A DNA stretch of 5,614 bases, taken from a bacterium. GTDB taxonomy: Bacteria; SM23-31; JAUVVT01. The notes under the pieces were generated by a model. That model made no database searches. It worked only from the letters and a program-made list of their open reading frames with translations, and had not been told where the DNA came from. The stretch spans positions 1-5,614 of the forward strand of contig JAUVVT010000166.1 of assembly GCA_030604505.1 (NCBI GenBank), given 5' to 3'. Below, piece after piece: positions 5,475-5,614 of the stretch; within the stretch, counting starts at the first letter, position 1, and every line of letters begins with the position of its first letter. The position numbers were made by a program, and so were the translations under genes.

Positions 5475-5614
5475 AATCTTTAGTAATTTAGTAGAGTTCC
5501 AAATAGTTGACATTTAGCATAGAATGAATGAATAATTTTTAATAGGATTAGATTTTAGTTTCCATAAATAGGACCATGAGTTTTTACTAAATAGGTAAAT
5601 TAATTTTAATTTGA
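5475..5614. other. AT-rich noncoding right end
   Basis: No convincing gene is visible. The stretch holds the 23-base block at 5504-5526 that repeats the left-edge promoter/start region, followed by a very AT-rich tail with short open frames only. Confidence 0.5.
5504..5526 (+). repeat. Inverted copy of the left-edge promoter/start block
   Basis: TAGTTGACATTTA followed by GCATAGAATG matches the minus strand of 126-95, except that the left copy carries 9 extra bases, mostly A, between the two halves. The shortening puts TTGACA only 7 bases from TAGAAT here, so this copy cannot use that -10 box. TTGACA with AATAAT at 5531-5536 (18-base spacing) is a weaker rightward alternative. Downstream, TTTTTAATAGGATTAG loosely resembles the left copy's start of gene, suggesting a diverged duplicate. 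Confidence 0.45.

Noticed and set aside
1..5614. CRISPR arrays, tRNA or rRNA genes
   Set aside because: I saw no regularly spaced direct repeats, no tRNA-like cloverleaf with a TTCGA-type loop in context, and no rRNA-like conserved stretch.

Overview
This AT-rich window looks like an accessory or intergenic-rich stretch of a bacterial chromosome. The likely source is an uncultured free-living carbohydrate degrader from a Bacteroidetes-like (FCB) or Planctomycetes/Verrucomicrobia-like (PVC) lineage. That guess rests on a GH97 glycosidase, a Tat-exported sugar isomerase-like protein, a secreted beta-propeller remnant and a small palindromic intergenic repeat; no gene here fixes the phylum.

Left part (1-923). 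A partial minus-strand reading frame runs off the left edge behind a good sigma70-type promoter. Diverging from it is a two-gene MNT/HEPN module. The first gene is a minimal nucleotidyltransferase with an exact GSX10DXD motif. The second is an HI0074-type HEPN protein with an exact RX4HXY motif. They overlap by 17 bases and are followed by a hairpin plus T-tract terminator. This is most likely a toxin-antitoxin pair.

Middle part (924-2132). A compound palindromic intergenic element precedes the decayed gene of a secreted PD40/WD40-type beta-propeller protein, perhaps oligogalacturonate lyase-like. That gene has one frameshift, an in-frame stop and an early end. Behind it is a 97-base element bounded by near-perfect 15-base inverted repeats, with a second, partial copy of the palindromic element inside.

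Right part (2133-5614). Two intact same-strand genes 77 bases apart probably form an operon. One is a Tat-exported xylose-isomerase-like TIM barrel of the hydroxypyruvate isomerase type. The other is a secreted GH97 glycosidase with the residue pattern of the retaining (alpha-galactosidase-like) branch. Together they suggest extracytoplasmic processing of alpha-linked sugars; the decayed propeller may be a lost third member. The right end holds a doubtful small ORF, probably a gene remnant, and a 23-base block that repeats, in inverted orientation, the promoter/start region at the left edge.

The least explained signals are the inverted promoter-like block at the two window ends and the 97-base element. 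No wholly new system is evident.
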